Of a DNA stretch of 64,000 bases, positions 62,137-64,000 are shown in pieces. Each line of letters opens with the position of its first letter. The stretch's first letter is position 1. Source of the DNA: MGBC120314 sp051877855 (GTDB lineage Bacteria; Bacillota; Clostridia; Lachnospirales; Lachnospiraceae); assembly GCA_051877855.1 (NCBI GenBank), contig JBJEJH010000051.1, positions 15,762-79,761 of the forward strand, read 5' to 3'. The position numbers and the translations under genes were made by a program. The notes under the pieces are model-generated. The model saw only the letters and a list, made by a program, of their open reading frames with translations, was not told the DNA's origin and made no database searches.

Positions 62137-62550
62137 TTACAACACCATAATAAGTGTTCCTGCTGCAATCAGCACACAACCGATAAGGGACTTTGCCGTA
62201 AACTCCTCATGTAAGAATACAAAGGCAAGAATCAGGGTCAACACGACACTAAGCTTGTCGATGGGAACGACCTTGGATGCATCCCCGATCTGCAGTGCCT
62301 TATAGTAACATAACCATGATGCCCCGGTTGCAAGACCGGAAAGAATTAAGAATACCCAGCTCTTTTTACTGATTTCAGTCAACCCGCTCTGGGCATGTGT
62401 TAAAAACACCATTCCCCAGGACATAAACACCACAACCACCGTTCGAATCGCAGTGGCAAGATTGGAATTCACACCGCTTATGCCTACCTTTGCTAAGATC
62501 GATGTGAGGGCTGCGAACACAGCCGAGAGTATTGCAAAAACCATCCACAT
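62137..62550 (-). CDS. Small EamA-family membrane transporter (single-domain)
   Basis: 137 residues and four to five membrane helices: one EamA repeat instead of the two in full-length DMT transporters. Half-length EamA proteins work as dimers. Typical text is GASWLCYYKALQIGDASKVVPIDKLSVVLTLI. GGAGG precedes ATG 62550. A full-length EamA gene ends 39 bases upstream on the same strand, so the two may be co-transcribed. Substrate unknown. Confidence 0.88.
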   Translation of the reverse strand: MWMVFAILSAVFAALTSILAKVGISGVNSNLATAIRTVVVVFMSWGMVFLTHAQSGLTEISKKSWVFLILSGLATGASWLCYYKALQIGDASKVVPIDKLSVVLTLILAFVFLHEEFTAKSLIGCVLIAAGTLIMVL

Positions 62551-62589
62551 AAATCTGTACCTCCTGATTTTGTCTTTTCTATATTATGA

Positions 62590-63498
62590 TCATTCAACTT
62601 TTTTCAAATTTTCATTTTTCTTCGGCCGGATTACCGTCAGATACCACTTCACCACCGCAGTTCCTATGATAATGACATAACCCACAACGCTGAGAAGATC
62701 CGGTTTCTGATTGAGGAAGAGGTATCCCAGGATTGCTGCAAAGATTACAATGGAGAAATCATATACCGAAATCTCCTTCGCCGGAGCCTTTGCATAGGCG
62801 TTAGTGATACAGATCTGTCCTCCTGCCGCCGTAATTCCCGTAAGGCACAGGAAAAACCACTGTTTTCCCGTCATCGGGGCATAATTCAGAATCAGATTCG
62901 GTGTCAGCATCAGGGTTGTAAAGCCCGAGAAAAATGCCACTACAATCATGCTTTTTTCCCCACGCATTCCAAGCTTTCGTACATAAGCATAGGCAAGACC
63001 TGCACCAAATCCTCCCAGAGTTCCTGCCAGTGCCGGAATTACTTCAAAACTAAAACTTGGTTTTACAACAAAAAGCGCCCCGCCAAAGGCACAGAACACC
63101 GCCAGCCATTCATACCAACGGACACTTTCCTGCAGCACAAAGATGGAGAAAACAATCGCAAAAAACGGCGATAATTTATTCAACATTGAAGCATCCGAAA
63201 TCGCCATATGATCCACCGCATAAAAGTTACAGACCATTCCAAGTCCCCCTGCCAGGGATCGTATCAGAAGATACTTCGTATTTCCCTTTCCGATCTTAAA
63301 GGGTGTCTTCGTCTTAACAAGCGTCCCCACCGCAATCAGCAACGCAAAGAAATTTCGAAAAAAACATTTCTGCATGGTGGGTACATCACCGGTTAATCGA
63401 ATAAATAAATTCATCAGCGCAAAGCAAAATGCCGATGCTATGATAAATAGAATTCCCATGGTATACTGCGCCCGATTATTATGCTGTTGTGTACTCAT
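62590..63498 (-). CDS. EamA-family DMT transporter
   Basis: 302 residues and ten membrane helices in two EamA repeats (AVDHMAISDASMLNKLSPFF in the first, KEISVYDFSIVIFAAILGYL in the second). Members export amino acids, nucleosides or other small metabolites; the substrate cannot be told. GAGAGG lies before ATG 63498. The first repeat has the usual helix-turn layout and the protein is of standard length. Confidence 0.92.
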   Translation of the reverse strand: MSTQQHNNRAQYTMGILFIIASAFCFALMNLFIRLTGDVPTMQKCFFRNFFALLIAVGTLVKTKTPFKIGKGNTKYLLIRSLAGGLGMVCNFYAVDHMAISDASMLNKLSPFFAIVFSIFVLQESVRWYEWLAVFCAFGGALFVVKPSFSFEVIPALAGTLGGFGAGLAYAYVRKLGMRGEKSMIVVAFFSGFTTLMLTPNLILNYAPMTGKQWFFLCLTGITAAGGQICITNAYAKAPAKEISVYDFSIVIFAAILGYLFLNQKPDLLSVVGYVIIIGTAVVKWYLTVIRPKKNENLKKVE

Positions 63499-63598
63499 AA
63501 TGTCTCATTACCTCTCTTACAAAGCAAACTTTTACATCTGCTAAAGATTTTACCACATATTTCTAATCAATTCATTATCTTCCATTAAGTTTATCTGC

Positions 63599-63928
63599 TC
63601 AGACTCCCAGTTTTTCTGCAAGCTTCTTCAATTCATCCTCCGATAGCCCGGTAAATTCCATGATCTCCTGAAAAGGTTTGCATGCTTTTAACATTTTTTC
63701 TGCCACTTGGCTTAATCCCATCTCAATTCCCTTTCCAAGTCCAATCTCAATGCCCTCTGTCCTGCCTTGGCTGCGTCCCAATTCTATTCCCTCGGTTCTT
63801 CCTTGGCTGCGTCCCAATTCTATTCCCTCGGTTCTGCCTTGGCTACGTCCCAATTCTATGCCTTCCTCCCTGCTGTCCCTCGCAATCAGCTCTTCTCTCC
63901 GCTCAAATGTAAAATCCAAAACTGCCAT
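63599..63928 (-). pseudogene. C-terminal piece of an Rpn-family (PD-(D/E)XK nuclease) protein
   Basis: The tail is 109 codons long, with three copies of a 12-residue unit like IELGRSQGRTEG and an end typical of Rpn/transposase-associated nucleases (EIMEFTGLSEDELKKLAEKLGV). Reading this frame upstream gives KLILAEFFRSRKAEVLE, also Rpn-like, but is preceded by an in-frame TAA at about 63976-63978. Just above, the next frame reads RYEHIYKS. This looks like a frameshifted gene whose body lies past the window edge. ATG 63928 after GGAGG may still allow expression of the tail. Confidence 0.5.
63765..63866. repeat. Three 36-bp tandem repeats inside the Rpn-like tail
   Basis: Units start at 63765, 63801 and 63837. 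The first two are nearly identical; the third diverges near its end. Each codes for a 12-residue charged unit containing GRSQGRTEG. Such repeats can change copy number by slippage. Confidence 0.85.
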
Positions 63929-64000
63929 CTCCAGCACCTCCGCTTTTCTACTCCTAAAGAATTCTGCCAGTATTAGCTTTTATAAATATGCTCATATCGC

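Overview
This 64 kb window looks like chromosome of an anaerobic, low-to-mid GC Clostridia, most probably a Lachnospiraceae. The inference rests on an [FeFe] hydrogenase with a NuoF/GltD-type partner, a FolD plus FchA pair, diaminopimelate dehydrogenase, a GerMN lipoprotein, AGGAGG ribosome sites almost everywhere, and house-style TTGACA-N17-TATAAT promoters. No rRNA, tRNA, CRISPR array, phage or transposase gene was seen. About 57 protein genes are supported, most of them on the minus strand.

Layout. 0-7 kb (minus): a partial unknown gene, a tandem array of hairpins, then an operon read comEA, response regulator, histidine kinase, GerMN lipoprotein, comEC. 7-12 kb (plus): a CsbB-like glycosyltransferase and a YfhO membrane protein, with argH attached by a 4-base overlap, ending at a terminator that faces the hydrogenase genes. 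12-19.5 kb (minus): thyA, folA, an ABC importer of unknown substrate, and a two-gene [FeFe] hydrogenase. 19.6-24.2 kb (minus): hflX, then a Zur-like regulator with a ZnuACB-type metal importer under a promoter flanked by repeated TTTGCAA motifs. 24.2-30.6 kb (minus): an unknown zinc-ribbon membrane protein, an aminotransferase, a lipid kinase, Rrf2 and LysR regulators, folD and fchA.

30.7-42.6 kb is an ion-transport block: KtrB/KtrA potassium uptake, a small membrane protein, a KdpD/KdpE-like two-component system without kdpFABC, a Na/phosphate cotransporter, pyruvate kinase and a P-type ATPase. The ATPase leader has the features of a yybP-ykoY (Mn2+) riboswitch with a terminator. Two full copies of a palindromic repeat of about 140 bp, in opposite orientation, flank the kdpDE part, and a collapsed copy lies at 19.6 kb.

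42.6-47.2 kb is a cysteine/methionine block (cysK, MalY-like lyase, MetB/MetC-like enzyme, cysE). tcdA, an SGNH hydrolase, a membrane diguanylate cyclase, and divergent degV/tetR follow. A DUF3006-like gene at 51.8 kb is preceded by a 138-nt stretch that folds into a closed multi-helix RNA I could not assign to a known class; this is the best candidate here for something undescribed. A MocR regulator, a SulP transporter and pyrC come next, then a surface-polysaccharide operon (flippase, GT9, two methyltransferases), ddh, two EamA transporters and, at the right edge, the repeat-bearing tail of what appears to be a broken Rpn-family gene.

Protein starts were chosen by ribosome-site position. 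Where I moved a start inward from the longest reading frame, the entry says so.
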